64,000 bases of DNA. Origin: Athripsodes cinereus. Its lineage: Eukaryota; Arthropoda; Insecta; Trichoptera; Leptoceridae. The position numbers were made by a program, and so were the translations under genes. Under the pieces are notes generated by a model. The model searched no databases, had not been told where the DNA came from, and saw nothing but the letters and a program-made list of their open reading frames with translations. Of this stretch, positions 1 through 12,455 are shown in pieces; the stretch's first letter is position 1, and each line of letters begins with the position of its first letter. The stretch is taken from positions 20,147,982 to 20,211,981 of the forward strand of contig OX388314.1 of the NCBI GenBank assembly GCA_947579605.1, given 5' to 3'.

Positions 1-435
1 CCGTTAGCTATACCTTACTGTATGTTAATCCGTTAGCTATACCTTACTGTATGTTAATCCGTTAGCTATACCTTACTGTATGTTAATCCGTTAGCTATAC
101 CTTACTGTATGTTAATCCGTTAGCTATACCTTACTGTATGTTAATCCGTTAGCTATACCTTACTGTATGTTAATCCGTTAGCTATACCTTACTGTATGTT
201 AATCCGTTAGCTATACCTTACTGTATGTTAATCCGTTAGCTATACCTTACTGTATGTTAATCCGTTAGCTATACCTTACTGTATGTTAATCCGTTAGCTA
301 TACCTTACTGTATGTTAATCCGTTAGCTATACCTTACTGTATGTTAATCCGTTAGCTATACCTTACTGTATGTTAATCAGTTAGCTATACCTTACTGTAT
401 GTTAATCAGTTAGCTATACCTTACTGTATGTTAAT
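1..435. repeat. 29-bp tandem satellite array, 15 copies
   Basis: The first 435 bases are exactly fifteen copies of a 29-bp unit starting CCGTTAGCTATACC and ending TATGTTAAT. The first thirteen units are identical; units 14 and 15 (from 378 and 407) begin CAG instead of CCG. The array is cut by the window edge on the left, so its true length is unknown. Such homogeneity indicates recent unequal exchange or amplification. Confidence 0.98.
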
Positions 436-689
436 CCATAATTGATATAAGACCGTCCACAGCGGCTCATAATTATTATAATATGGTTGACGATACATGA
501 TACTAACACATCTTTTTAATTTATATTTTTACCATTGTTTTCTGTTTATCACATACTTAACTTGTAATGAAGCTTCACTTTACTTTTGCCTGACGATAAG
601 AGCGGAAGCTCTTGAAAGCCGGCTCGCAAAAATAAATAAAGTCAATAGTGGAATAACTACATATTGTGTTTCATTTTAAAAATTATTAG

Positions 690-717
690 TATGTTAATCC
701 GTTAGCTATACCTTACT
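690..717. repeat. Solitary copy of the 29-bp satellite unit
   Basis: A single near-complete unit of the array at 1-435 recurs here, 250 bp beyond the array, between ordinary AT-rich sequences. It may be the ancestral single-copy sequence or a piece separated by insertion of the 436-689 segment. Confidence 0.9.
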
Positions 718-3700
718 TGAAGAATATGCCGTGGTGGGATAGATAAATAGATATGTATGTATTAATATTTTCTTTCACATGTATGAAATTCAAGCAAAAA
801 CAGTGAAAGTCATAATGTATTCTAGAATGCTACAAAGACGGTTATTCTGTAATTAAATCAGATTAAAGTGATTTTATTGCGGTCGATATTTTTGCAACTG
901 AGATCGAAATCTTTTGAAAACTAGCTTGATATTTTGTAACAAATTGCAGTAGACGATCCAAAATCTCTACGACTATAAAGCATAATTTTAATGTCACTAG
1001 ATACCATAATTCAACTTATGGAATCATTAAAAAAAACAGCTGTCAATTTACTACTCACTCAGTTATACTGGTAAGCAAACCTGAAAACGTTTTAACAATA
1101 GTAGATTTTAACAGAAAATCTATTTTCCGTCTATGCATACAATAATCACATTCTACCAAGTTAAAGTAAAAAATCCATAAAGATTTCAGAAATGTTATTC
1201 AATTAGTATCTACATGTATTAAGTATGTGGTTTTTCGTGGGATGTGACCAATGTCAACTACTGCAATTGGCCATTGGCTCTACCGTTTACCCTGCCTGAA
1301 TCACACTTAGTAATATTGTAAAAAGAGGTTTGGTAATAAAATGAACTTTACAAGTGTTGCAATATGAATATAATAAAAAATTAAAGTATGTGGTAGGCAT
1401 AAACTTATTGTTTTCTCCGCGAGCTCGTGTACCAGAAGATAATGCAAGCCAACCTCAAATTTAGGTAGTAGGTAATTGATGTTTCATATTGAATTGAAAC
1501 TAATCTTAGATCGTAATATTAAAAAAAAAACAATAGTTCCTTACCGATAATGAATTAAGGCTGGTATTTCGGAAATGAAAAGGAATCCTCGTAACTTTAA
1601 TGAGTACGTATTCTGTTTTTGTATTCGAAGGAGGTATGTGTGTTTGTAAGATGAAGTATTGTGTGTAAATATACACGTAATATGTGTGTATTATAATTTA
1701 TGATATTAATTTGTGAGTGACAATGGAAATGGTTTTATAGCTACAGGGCATGCGAGGCTGTGTACCTACTTCAATAATTATACTATACTACAGAATGTGT
1801 TTATGTTAGGAATACACTAGGGGACACGATTCAAGATTTTTCTCAAAATAATAGCAATGTACAATGTTTGATTTTACCTACAAAGGTAAAAGTATGAACG
1901 CTGCGCATTATAAAGGAAGGAATACCAAGACACAGCATGAAAGTTACAAATAATTATATAGCAAACATCCAAAATGTTTAATTTGATATTATTTTGAATT
2001 TCATATCACACAAAAATAACCGGACAATGTGGAAAGACTGATAATGACTTGTGTAATGTGGGGAAAAGAACGATTTCCTATGAAATGGGTGACTGAGATG
2101 ACTAGGTTAAAGAAGCCACTCAGAGTACCTACACTCCAATATTGTAGAATATTCTAGGTATGTTAGAGGGTTCAACTATGAAGAATACGAAATCTTGTAC
2201 ATATACTGCTCGCAGAAGGCATTAAGGTTCTCTTACTCAACTCTCCTCAGATTTTTTTTTAACATTAATAAAACGGTTTTGCTATAAGATAATATTTTTT
2301 TGTCCAGCAGTGTATTTGTACATAAGATGTGATGCGATGAAGTTGAATGACATGTATTTTATTATAATATTATTATTATGAGTCGTGTTCCTTCACACTT
2401 CTCTCTCTGGCTTTGTAATAAATGTTTATATATGTAAATCTTAAGGTGTGATGGTATTTTCCTCCCAAATATGTATATATTGTGTATAGATATTAGCAGT
2501 ATTATTCTTTTGAGGCTGTGTGCAAGCAGACTGCACACTGCACAAACCAGACAGACTGGCAGGATCTGATTCAAAAACATCGAGAGTCAAATTTTTATTT
2601 GATTTTTATTGATGATGGCCGTGATAGATTTTCATATAATATGTAATCATTACATTAATGATATATTACTTTTTGCGACTTGATGACGGCGATCTGCATG
2701 TTTCTTACTACCCACATTTAGTGTTTTTTTTTATAGACTATTTTATTTTTCCCTTCCAGCTGTTAGTTTTACTCTTCCATTAACTTGAAACAATCTGGAC
2801 CATTTTCATGTTGAGCGAATATAAACCTAGCTTCCACTACTTTGATTGAAGTATGATAAAAAATAAGTGTAATTTCAGAAATATGTTACAATGATTACCT
2901 ATCTGAAAGTCATACAAACATAATTTTGTTATTTATATTTTTCCATTCAAATTGATTTACGATATTCGTTTCAGTTGCTCTGTTCTCACTCACAATCATT
3001 TGTAAAATCGATTGACAATGTCCTAATAAGACGAAAGATGTCTCTCTCGTCGAATAAATCAATAGAAGAATAAAACGCTTGTATTATTTATTTCGATTTG
3101 TAAAATCGTATCGAAATTTGTAAAGTAAATATAAGATTTGTGTTATATTAAATGTTTTTATGCATTCGAGCTTGTATGAAGATGGATGCTTCCGATGTTG
3201 TTTCCATTGAACTGCAACAGATGTCTTTCCGGTTTGAAAGCACAGAAATTGTATGAAATCATATAAAACTTGATTTCAAGAGTGGAAAAATATTGAGTTG
3301 TAACTTGTAACATATATACAACTTTCAAAAATTTCAATTCATGTGATAAGCATGACACAGAGGAATTGGGAATGTTACCTAGGTTTAAAGAGTACTCTTA
3401 ACCAAGCCTAAGTCGATTCATAAGCGTTGAAACTCTGTGTTGTGCACTCCTTAAGGAAACATATGTATGTGTATCATATACAATATACCTACCTAGTTAA
3501 TACCTTTTCAAATAGGTTGACTATGTATGAGTGTGATCAATTGGAATGATTAATCTGGAGTAGTTCAAAATATGTTTAAATGTATTTATTTTTGACTAGA
3601 TCTGTTGCTTCTCGATGTTATTGAATTGCTAGTAGGTATATATTTACTATCGTAAATCTTCTTCACTCCCTTCTTGACAATTCCCTTTAAGTATCTTATC

Positions 3701-5090
3701 TTAAATGGTTTCCTTACAATACCAAAGTAATTAGTGATTTCGAGGAATATACATACGCCGACCAACCTTTGAGTATCCATTCTAAAATTTAATGTTCATA
3801 CTAAGGTCACTCACTGTGCGGACACATGAATATTGATTTACCTACCATACGTATAATAATATATTATTTACTTCTTTTCTTTCTCTATTTTTGTCCTCTA
3901 TGTTTCACATTGAAATCAATCAAGCAAAAAAAAAATACCTTCTTATTCATACTCCGTTATTCAACCGATAAAAAAGTTCATCCAAAAGGTTAAAAATAAT
4001 TACGATTGATGTCAAATGTCCAGCAGGCTCTTTCTCTGATGGAGAAAAAATATTTTGCTTAATTATTTATTATTATTTCTGTTCATGAGATTAATTATAG
4101 TAGGTGCATGGATGGACATAATATTTTCTTCCTTTAATTATAAAGATGGACTAGGATAAATTTTAGTTCAAAGGATTCCTCTTTCAATAGCGTGTGCGAT
4201 TTATTCATCAAAAATTTGCCATAAAAACAAGTAACGTGAATTCTAATAAGTATTTACCTACTCGTATGTACCTATTTATTCGAAAAATAGAAAGGTTTTC
4301 GGTATAGTGTTCATAAATATAGTTTATTTTGTTATATGAGTTGTGTATACGCACATACCTATATTATTATGTATTATGTATATATGTAGGTCCCAACTGT
4401 GGGATGTTGGAAGGCAGTAAAAACCGCAAAACGGTTGATTTTCACCGTCAATTTGTTGATTTATGTAATGTGTTTTATATTCGCGCCATTCCGAATTTGA
4501 ATTGCTAGCGGGTAGGCGTACAGCTAAGATGATAATATTACCAACTTTTATCTCATATTATTACAGTATGTGTATGTGTGAAGTACGAACATACAGCGAT
4601 GATGTTCGAGTACATTCGTGGACCATGCTTGTCCGAGGATGAAATATTTGGAATGTTGCATTCGGTGCTGTTTTGATTTGTTTACTCTGGTGAACAATTA
4701 TGTTATTTTTATTATTGTTATTGTATCGTCTATTGCAATTAACGCTTCACTCTAAGGACACACAATTAAAACGAAGTACCTGCAAGACTACCCCACAAAC
4801 CTCCGACATCTAGAAAGCGAACGAATAACCTAAATGGAGTTATAAGCTTATTTATTCATGGTAACAATACAAGATGGATTAGAGTTTCGTCCTCTCTGCC
4901 TACCGTGTAAGAGATAGATATATCTATAGTATATAAATTGAAACTGTATTAGTCCTGATGGCCAGTAAATATACGAAACAACCCTTCTCATATAACAATT
5001 TCTATTCGCGGGTAGTCATCGAACTTAAGCGTAGAAGGACGCATAAAACATCTTCTGTTTTCATTAGCAAAATTAAAATATCCATGTATA
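718..5090. other. AT-rich non-coding stretch
   Basis: I find no supportable gene in these 4.4 kb. The open frames present (60-90 codons) lack splice context and known motifs. The upstream coding exons of the METTL9 gene should lie in this direction, but I could not find them here, so they may lie beyond the left edge. The stretch has homopolymer runs and several TACCTACC-type motifs common in moth intergenic DNA. Confidence 0.6.
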
Positions 5091-5097
5091 CAATGAG

Positions 5098-5970
5098 TTA
5101 CAATCCATTGGATTGGTCTGCAATGAGTTTGGACTTTCTTCTCCACTCCTCCCTATTCTCAGCCAGTCTCTTCAACTCCATGTATGAGCCACAGCTCATG
5201 TCCCTCTTCAGTTGGTCCATATAGGAGTCTCTCGGTCGGCCTCTGCCATTTGTGCCTTCGGTCCTGCCCTCTGCGATTGCGATGAGCAGTCCTGGGTGCC
5301 TGATGTTGTGGCCAATCCAGTTAGCTCGTTGTTGGCAGATTCTTTTGAGGAGTTGCCTTTTTTCGCCAGCCCTGGTTAACACTTCTTCGTTTTCGACGTG
5401 CTCCGACCAATGAATCTTCAGCATGCGTCTATAGCACCACATTTCAAATGCCGCTAACCGTCCGCTTTCACTCTTGCTGATGGTCCACGTCTTGCACCCA
5501 TATAGCAAAATGCTCCACACAAAGGCTTTAGTGAGATTCTTCCTCACGCTTAGATCAATATTAGGGGATTCTAATATTTTGGATTTTTTGTTAAAGGCAA
5601 TTCGTGCCTGGTTTATTCTGCTCACAATTTCTGATTTGGAGCGTCCGTCCTGGTTTATTTTGCTGCCCAAGTACACAAATTATCTTACTTGTTTGATGCT
5701 CACTCCATTTATGGCAATGTTCGCAGTCGTTTTCTCCCTTCCAACGACCATACATTTTGTTTTGTCTTTATTTATTTTCATGTTGTACTTTGACAAGAGT
5801 ATATCTCCATTTTTCCTAAGGCTTCGTTCAGCTCCATCTCGGAGTCTGCGAGCAGTGCTATGTCGTCAGCATATCTAATCATGTCGACCTTTTTCCCATT
5901 TATTTTTACTCCTGTCCAGTTCTTCATTTCTTCTCTGAGTTCATCAATAGCTCGCTGTATATAGCAGTTA
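5098..5970 (-). pseudogene. RTE-type non-LTR reverse transcriptase fragment (3' part)
   Basis: On the minus strand the sequence reads as the end of an endonuclease-reverse transcriptase. From about 5970 downward come the catalytic motif (RYADDIALLADS, near 5840-5880) and then, after frame breaks near 5680-5830, a clean 192-codon frame (5098-5676). That frame holds the usual carboxyl-terminal blocks: VYLGSKI-like start, LLYGCKTW, WIGHNIRHPG and GRGRPR. It ends just after the SNGL carboxyl terminus. The polymerase core upstream and the endonuclease are missing, so this is a 5'-truncated dead copy. The same family recurs at 51700-52255, 53920-54300 and 56838-57137. Confidence 0.85.
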
Positions 5971-6114
5971 AAGATCCATGAGTGACAAATAATTTGGAAT
6001 ATTTTAAAAATTCATACACATTTGTATGCTGTATGCATTGTCCACTGTACAGCAATTAGGTTTACAACTGTCAAACTAGCAATGGTATACCTATTATATT
6101 TACTTACTTACTTA

Positions 6115-6350
6115 CTAGTCAGTCATCTTTCCACTGCTGGATATAACCCTCCTCCAAATGTCGTCAATCCATCTCTTTTGTGGTCTGCCAATGCTTCTTT
6201 TGCTACTCCATGGTCGCCATTTGAGTATTCTAGGAGTCCATCTACCGTCGTTTCGTATCGCAACATGACCCGCCCATTGCCACTTAAGCTTTGCAACACG
6301 ATCCATAATATTTGTGACTTTTGTTAGGTGTCTGATGTCTTGATGTCTAT
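6115..6350 (-). pseudogene. RTE-type element 3' fragment (second subfamily)
   Basis: The minus strand encodes the last ~75 residues of another endonuclease-reverse transcriptase subfamily, with the blocks VAKLKWQWAGHVA and RSIGRPQKRWIDDI. These match the tail of the longer copy at 17404-18090. It is 5'-truncated and borders the (CTTA)n-like run at 6098-6114, which on the minus strand is the short simple-repeat 3' tail typical of RTE elements. Confidence 0.8.
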
Positions 6351-6991
6351 TATATTTAAATGAAATTAAATAACTAAAAAATAAGAAAAACTCTCCTAAT
6401 GAATAAAAATACAAAGAGTCCGTGTATATGTGAGACGTGTATTCTGAAGCATTGTTGGGTGTATTCCGTATTTTAATAGGGTGCTTATCTCATTTCTGTT
6501 TTATGTTTATTGTTTTTGAGACACAATAGGTGATTCTTTTACTTTTTATTTAACATCTCTGCCTTTTATAATAACAATAACATACATACATACCTACCTA
6601 ATATAATATGGTAATAAGTCTCTCGAGAGATGAAATGAAATTTCGCATTGAATTATTTAACATCTGTGTATATTTAGTTTACTACGTATAAGAATGTTAT
6701 GTATTTTTATATTATGTGAATTCATATTTGCCAGGACGAACCTTTATATCCACCTCCAGGACTTATGTATTAACTTGATTTTAATTGTAAATGCATTTAT
6801 TACACGATGGCTGAATTTTCCTTCACTTTTCTCAACATAATAACTGTGATAAATCCAAATGCACCCCACATGTGCATTTAGCGTAAACCTTCCGCTTGGA
6901 AGTTAGAAAATTTATTGGAACTGTGTAGGGTGTACCGATTGAATCATTTAAAATAAAATAATTTTTGACCTAGTATTTTTTTTTCTTCCAG

Positions 6992-8422
6992 GTGGTTGGG
7001 ACGTGGTTCAATGTTTGTGCTCTCCGTGGATCAAATCACCCACTTGTTGATGTCCTTAGATTTCCATAAAAGATCTGAAAACAGTGGAAAGTGTACCCTC
7101 ATTGATGTAGGAGCTGGTGATGGAGAAGTTACGGTCAGATGGAAGGATCTCTTCACAGATATTTACGCTACGGAAATGAGTAGGACTATGAGAGTTCTTC
7201 TGGAAACTAAAGGATTCACGTGAGAATCTACATAAATGTTTTTGTATCGTTTATCAATTATTATTCTCCTTAACGTTTTTCTTACGAAAAATAAAGCATT
7301 TTCCATTTAAATCGACTCTGCCAAGGGAGTGCTCAAATTCAGAAATGTTTTCATTCTAGGCATAAAATCCGAAGTAACTATGGATAAAACAGCAACTTGA
7401 AGTAGGCAGCTACACTACTAGAAGGCTCAATTTACACTGGATAAAGTGGGATAATATATATCTGGGATATCATTGCCAAAAGCTCATGGTCTCAGCAGCT
7501 CCCCTAGAAAGACACCTGATTATGCCCTCCCTTTTGTGCTATCAGACCTGCCTCTTACCTCCATGTTTCATTTTAAAGTTGCTTAGTTTCTTAACTGTTA
7601 ACAAGCTGGTATTTTTCCAGGGTTCTGGATACTGACAATTGGTGGACTGGTGATAAATTTGATGTAGTATGTATGCTTAACCTTCTGGATAGATGTTCAG
7701 AACCTATTACCATGATGCTGAACGCCAGGGAAGCTGTCACTGACAATGGACTGATCATCATAGCTTTGGTGCTACCATTCAAAGCTTATTACGAATGTAG
7801 GTATATCATCATATTTTCTTTAACAATTACATAGTTAATAATATCACTGAAAAGTATGATTGACTTTGTACCTTGGTACATCCTCCAGAAATTTCTGACC
7901 ATTTTTACGTCAACATATAATATTCTATATGTGCTTAACCCGCTTTTACCAGCTTCTTATTGGACATGTATTCAAGAATTGCAAAAGTCACAGGATACTA
8001 AATAACCTAAAATAGGAATTTTCATAATCTTTTCCTTCCAGAACCCTACGTCTTATTTTTTATTAATTTATTTTCATTTTCTTTAATTTAGCTAGTCATT
8101 TGCAATTCTTAAATCGTTTTTATTGAATAGCATAACTTAATTATTTTATGAGAGATAGTTGTTTAAATATTTTTTAGTATTTACAATTTCAGATGAAGTG
8201 AATCACAAGCCAAAGGAATGTCTTCCAATATCTGGGCAAACATTTGAAGATCATGTGGAATCATTCATAGACTTTGCAGAGTCCAAAATTGGCCTGAATC
8301 TGGTGCTTTGGTCAAAGGTTCCATACCTGTGTGAAGGAGATATTGATCAGTCGTATTATTGGCTCAATGATGCCATCTTTATTTTTGAGAAGAATTCTGA
8401 AGTTAGCATTACCAGTTCTTAG
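6992..8422 (+). CDS. METTL9: METTL9/DREV-like protein-histidine methyltransferase, 3' three exons
   Basis: Three exons join in phase: 6992-7219, 7621-7796 and 8193-8422 (stop TAG 8420-8422), with acceptors TTCTTCCAG, TTTTTCCAG and ATTTCAG and donors GTGAGA and GTAGGT. The product aligns along its length with the METTL9 family: LGRGSMFV at the start, the SAM-binding motif LIDVGAGDGEV, IYATEMS, DVVCMLNLLDRC, a long ALVLPF strand and VPYLCEGD near the end. Family members are SAM-dependent enzymes that make 1-methylhistidine in HxH motifs of proteins, including mitochondrial complex I subunits. About 211 residues are present; human METTL9 has roughly 100 more at the amino end, so the 5' exons are missing from this call. 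The second exon must end at 7796: using the GTAG at 7799-7802 would read into a stop. Confidence 0.9.
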
Positions 8423-8596
8423 ATTTAGAAGTATGGGTCAATTAACTTGAAATATATATTTTATTGGTAGCTCCACATCTCAAACAATAGTAAATATTTT
8501 GCCTTTCTTAATCTTATAATGTCACAAATCACTCGAATGGAGTGGAATGCCATAACAGCATTATCTTATTATATCCAAACATGTAACTTCAGTCTT

Positions 8597-8602
8597 AATA
8601 AA
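8597..8602 (+). terminator. AATAAA polyadenylation signal of METTL9
   Basis: An AATAAA lies 175 bp after the METTL9 stop codon and is the first canonical signal downstream of it. It sets a plausible short 3' UTR that ends before the repeat stack at 8.8 kb. Confidence 0.55.
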
Positions 8603-8892
8603 CATTTATTATAAAAGTGTTTGTTTTAAAAAGTTATGATTTAAAATAATGTCGCAATTTTTTAGTGACATCCTTTAAATGTATTTGGTGTTCTCATTTT
8701 GTAAAATGAATTTATGGGTTTTGAATTATATAACTACTAGCTGGCCCGGTTGTGTCCATATCATTTACAAACCATGGTCATAATCCTATCATATACTTAC
8801 TTATTATTTGTAATGATTTCAGATTGACTACTTTTATTGTATACTAGCTGTCCCAACGAACTTCGTACCGCCTAAAAATCAATGAATGATTA

Positions 8893-9095
8893 CATACATA
8901 CATCTTCTTCCCCCTGTCCTAGTTCGATCGGGGGCCCATTGCCCCTAGGTATCTCCTCCAGAGATCCCTGTCCACCGCTGCTTCCAGGACCTCTGGCCAC
9001 TCCAAACCAAGCCTTTCAACACACAGGTTCGACACCTGCCCTTGCCAGCTTCTTCTAGGGCGGCTCACCGGTCGTCTGCCCTCTCCCACGACTTT
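8893..9095 (-). mobile_element. RTE-type element 3' tail with 11-bp target duplication
   Basis: The segment is flanked by perfect copies of ATGAATGATTA (8882-8892 and 9096-9106). On the minus strand it encodes a typical RTE carboxyl end (blocks RSWQGQVSNLC, ERLGLEWPEV, DRDLWRRYLGAMGP) and finishes in TGTATGTATGTA-like simple sequence. It is a severely 5'-truncated target-primed insertion into the 8843-11570 repeat. Confidence 0.85.
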
Positions 9096-9185
9096 ATGAA
9101 TGATTAATATTATTAATCTCTTTACAAACTCCCGTAATTGTTCAAGTGTGTCATCGTAGGTATAGTGTAAAAAATAAAATTCATT

Positions 9186-10837
9186 TGGAACTTTCGCAGT
9201 TTAGCGGCCCCACCCGTTGTCGAGGCGAGATTTTAAAATGTAAAAAAATGGATTGTACTCCAAGTTCAAAAATTGGACACTCGTAGTGTTAGTAGTCCGT
9301 TCCTTTGTCGACAGCCAACCTACAAAACAATTTGAAGATAATAAAACAAATATTTGCAACATAATACATTTTATATATTTTAATATTTATTTTATACATC
9401 TTACATTACACATATTTAATAAGATACAATGTATTGAACTACAAAATGTACAAGAAATAGTTGTACAAAATGTACATGGTGCACCTTTCCACTATTAGTT
9501 ATAACGAATATTCAAAATTTTCGTTACACCTTTATTGAAAGAGATTCATCATCAATTCCGGATACTGCAGAAGTCTGGGGACTTCCATTTAACCTTAGTA
9601 ATAATTTTCTGTGTAGCGCCTAGCAAAGAATTGGTTTCCCTATCTTTTTCGTAAATTTTCCAGTGTTCTGTAAAAAGCAGGTATTTTACATCTTAAATTC
9701 TGAATGTCTTATACTTGTAATGGCACGAAGAGGACAATCTATATGTTTATTACATGCGGTTAGTCTGCTGGCTACCCCACTTGAGGAATACGACGTGCAT
9801 GTGTAGTAGTACTAGTATACTTAATTATTATTTATTTAATTTTTCATTAATAAATGTCTTGTAAAAGGCGGATGTTCGAAAAAATAAAAACTTTTACATC
9901 TATAATTATTCAGCGATGAGGTTTGCCACCCATTCTGAATGCCTTATACTTTTATTGACACGGAGAGGACAATCTATATGTTTATAACATGCGGTTTGTC
10001 TGCTGGCTTCCCCACTTGTGGTATACGACGTGAACATCATCATAAAAATAATCGAAGTTTTGTTGCATTCACCTGAACTAAAAAATCCCCATATAATAAA
10101 CACACAAGCTGTCCTCTTCGTACCAATATAAAATCAAAACATTCAGGATGGGTGGCAAACCTTATCGTTGAATTTAAGAAATAAAATGTCTTTATTTTTT
10201 CGAACACCTTTACTCGAAAACTCGGAGAAGAGTGGGAGACGACTTCTTTACTGGGTGCTCCACGGGATGAAAATTAACTCATTTAACTATGTAACCCTTT
10301 CTTTTTTTCCATACAAAATATTATAATACATAAAAATTTGATTTGATGTTTACTTTCACATAGGTATCATATTATTACCCTCTAGTCTCCAAGCTATGGA
10401 GATTGTGGCGTATTTGGTTATAGAAATGAGAGAACTACTAACGCTACGAGTGTCCAATTTTTGAACTTGGAGTACAATCCGTTTTTTTACATTTTAAAAT
10501 CTCGCGTTGTCGAGTACTTTTTTCCATAGAAAAAGTAATATTTTCGAAACTTGAGGAAATTGTTGCCATATGTAGAATTATTTTTGGTCACCAAATTTTT
10601 GGAAAATTCTTTTATAGGAAAAAAAATTCGCAACTATGAAACTTGAGCGGCCCCACCCGTTGTCGAGTAATATGTACGGAACCTTAGGAAATTATAATAT
10701 TCGAAGTAGGCTTTTTTGCCGGCAATTTAAAATAATCCTACATATGGCAACAACTTCCTTAAGTTGCAAAAATATTACTTTTCTATGGAAAAAAAGTACT
10801 CGTAAACGGGTGGGGACGCTAAACTGCGAAAGTTCCA
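9186..10837. mobile_element. Outer inverted-repeat element interrupted by a second element
   Basis: Both ends carry the inverted sequence TGGAACTTTCGCAGTTTAGC. The similarity continues for about 125 bp once the inner element (9225-10505) and one 9-bp duplication are removed. The uninterrupted element would be about 360 bp. TTCATT flanks both sides (9180-9185 and 10838-10843), a likely target duplication. A third internal copy of the GAGCGGCCCCACCCGTTGTC motif occurs near 10645. It has no coding capacity and is a non-autonomous DNA element. Confidence 0.75.
9225..10505. mobile_element. Inner 1.28-kb element, 73-bp TIRs and 9-bp target duplication
   Basis: Terminal inverted repeats 9225-9297 and 10433-10505 start GCGAGATTTTAAAATG and differ at about two positions. 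The flanks are perfect GTTGTCGAG copies (9216-9224, 10506-10514). A 9-bp duplication with long inverted repeats suggests a Mutator-like non-autonomous element, but no transposase is present to prove it. The interior holds copies of repeat family A in both orientations (9700-10050 and 10095-10265). Confidence 0.8.
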
Positions 10838-10854
10838 TTCATTTTTTTTACATA

Positions 10855-11080
10855 GACAATTCACACACATCGAGCTAGTCCCAAACTACGATAAATCTTG
10901 TATTATGGGTACTAACGCGACGATACACACATTTACAATGCACTATACACACATATATGTAACACCCAGACTCAGGACAATATGAAAAGGTCATTCTTCA
11001 CTTTGCCCTGGCAGGGAATCGAACCCGGGACCTCGTGACTCAAAGGCAAGAGCGTTACTCCCGCGCCCCACCGGTCGACA
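10855..11080 (-). mobile_element. tRNA-derived SINE
   Basis: Read on the minus strand from 11080, the head resembles a tRNA gene and contains an RNA polymerase III B box, GGTTCGATTCC (11015-11025), after GAGTCACGAGGTCCC. The body continues CTGAGTCTGGGTGTTACAT and ends TAGTTTGGGACTAGCTCGAT, the tail of a SINE very common in Lepidoptera. It is not a functional tRNA, because the acceptor stem does not pair. A second copy of the tail lies at 61439-61482. Confidence 0.85.
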
Positions 11081-11651
11081 TGAACAATTTATGTTGAACA
11101 ATTAACTTAACTCAGATTCGTTTATAAATTATCTGCTGTACGTAATATAATATTATGTAGGTGCTAATTTTAGGTAGATACCTATTCATTTTAAATTTAT
11201 AAAAATTCTTTCCATGATTTTTTCAAAATTGAAAAATCAGAACCACAGATGTTAAATTTTATGGATAACGATTCTAATTTGAAAATGTATAGAAAAATTA
11301 TTCTACAAATCTATAAAAAATCTATAAAAAAACTTCATCGTTGATTTTGTATAATTCTCCATATTGCATTATTTATTGAAATAAAAAATGTATGGCGTAA
11401 ATAATTTTCTTCAGTATTTTTCTTCCCGTGAATTTTTAAGATATTTTTATAGCCTATCGGCTATTCCCGGCAGAAGAATCGAACAAATCAGAGATCATTC
11501 AAATCGGTACAGCCATTCTTGAGTTATAAATGGTGTAACACACACAACTTCCTTTTATATATTAGAAGATTATTTTATGGATGTTTTACAGGAGTGAACC
11601 ATAATGTTATGTATGATGGGTTACCCATAAATCTATCATTACATATTATTA

Positions 11652-11913
11652 TATAGGTATATTGGGGGCTATCAATATGTTATAAATACAAAATAGGGTA
11701 CATCACAACTGTTGATTTCTCTTACCATTCCTTAGACTCTCTTTGCAAATTTGTAGAATTATGGAATTATATTTTATTATTTTATAGGTATATTGGGGGC
11801 TATCAATATGTTATAAATACAAAATAGGGTAGGTACATCACAACTGTTGATTTCTCTTACCATTCTTTAGACTCTCATGCAAATTTGTAGGATTATGAAA
11901 TCATATTTTATTG
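11652..11913. repeat. Two-copy tandem duplication, ~131-bp unit
   Basis: The unit begins TATAGGTATATTGGGGGC and recurs at 11783 with a few substitutions and a 4-bp insertion. Both copies hold ATCAATATGTTATAAATAC and the CATCACAACTGTTGATTTC block. Confidence 0.9.
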
Positions 11914-12455
11914 ACTGTGATTTGATTAGAAACATAGAAAAAATCCTCTTATGAATTTTTATTTTATTTTACTTTGTATTTTTGACAACAAAAAACCAGC
12001 TCAGAGAACAGAAAAAACATGAAGGCTAAGTAAAACTTAAGGACAAAAAGAAGAAAGCATTAAACTGATTTTACAAGCATGATATTCATATTTCACTTCC
12101 GAAATGGATCATGGAAGTTTCACAAAAATTAAATGTTCATTGTTGCTATCTTAAATACATTAGATGATTATGGATCCGATAGACTGGAAGAAATTTAAAA
12201 TTTGTGTAAGGAGTTGGTATTAGATAATAAAAAAGCATAATTATCAATAAATTATTTCCATGCTTTTACTAATATTTTATCTTCTATTACTAGATAAATG
12301 TAACTAGGGATTTTCAGATTGTGGCAAAAATTAAATGTGCCAATAAATAAAATGTAAGCATTAAAACTAGAATATTGTATGTGATATTGAAAGATTTGTG
12401 AAGATGACGTTTTGTAGCTATTTAATTAAAAAGGTAGATGAGGACAACCTGTATT

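Larger units (their letters stand above)
8843..11570 (+). mobile_element. Lepidopteran interspersed repeat carrying nested insertions
   Basis: The stretch opens with ACTAGCTGTCCCAACGAACT, and at 11455-11570 it closes with CGGTACAGCCATTCTTGAG followed by a TATATTAGAAGA end. These are the two ends of a repeat widespread in moth genomes. Between them the original body survives as 8843-8892, 9096-9185 and about 11081-11570. The rest is later insertions, each listed separately. A shorter copy of the opening (CTAGCTGGCCCGG) sits at 8738-8765. I do not assign the repeat to a class with confidence. Confidence 0.6.

Noticed and set aside
10980..11075. A tRNA gene on the minus strand
   Set aside because: The B box is good, but the acceptor stem does not pair and the sequence continues into a SINE body, so it is a tRNA-derived SINE head.
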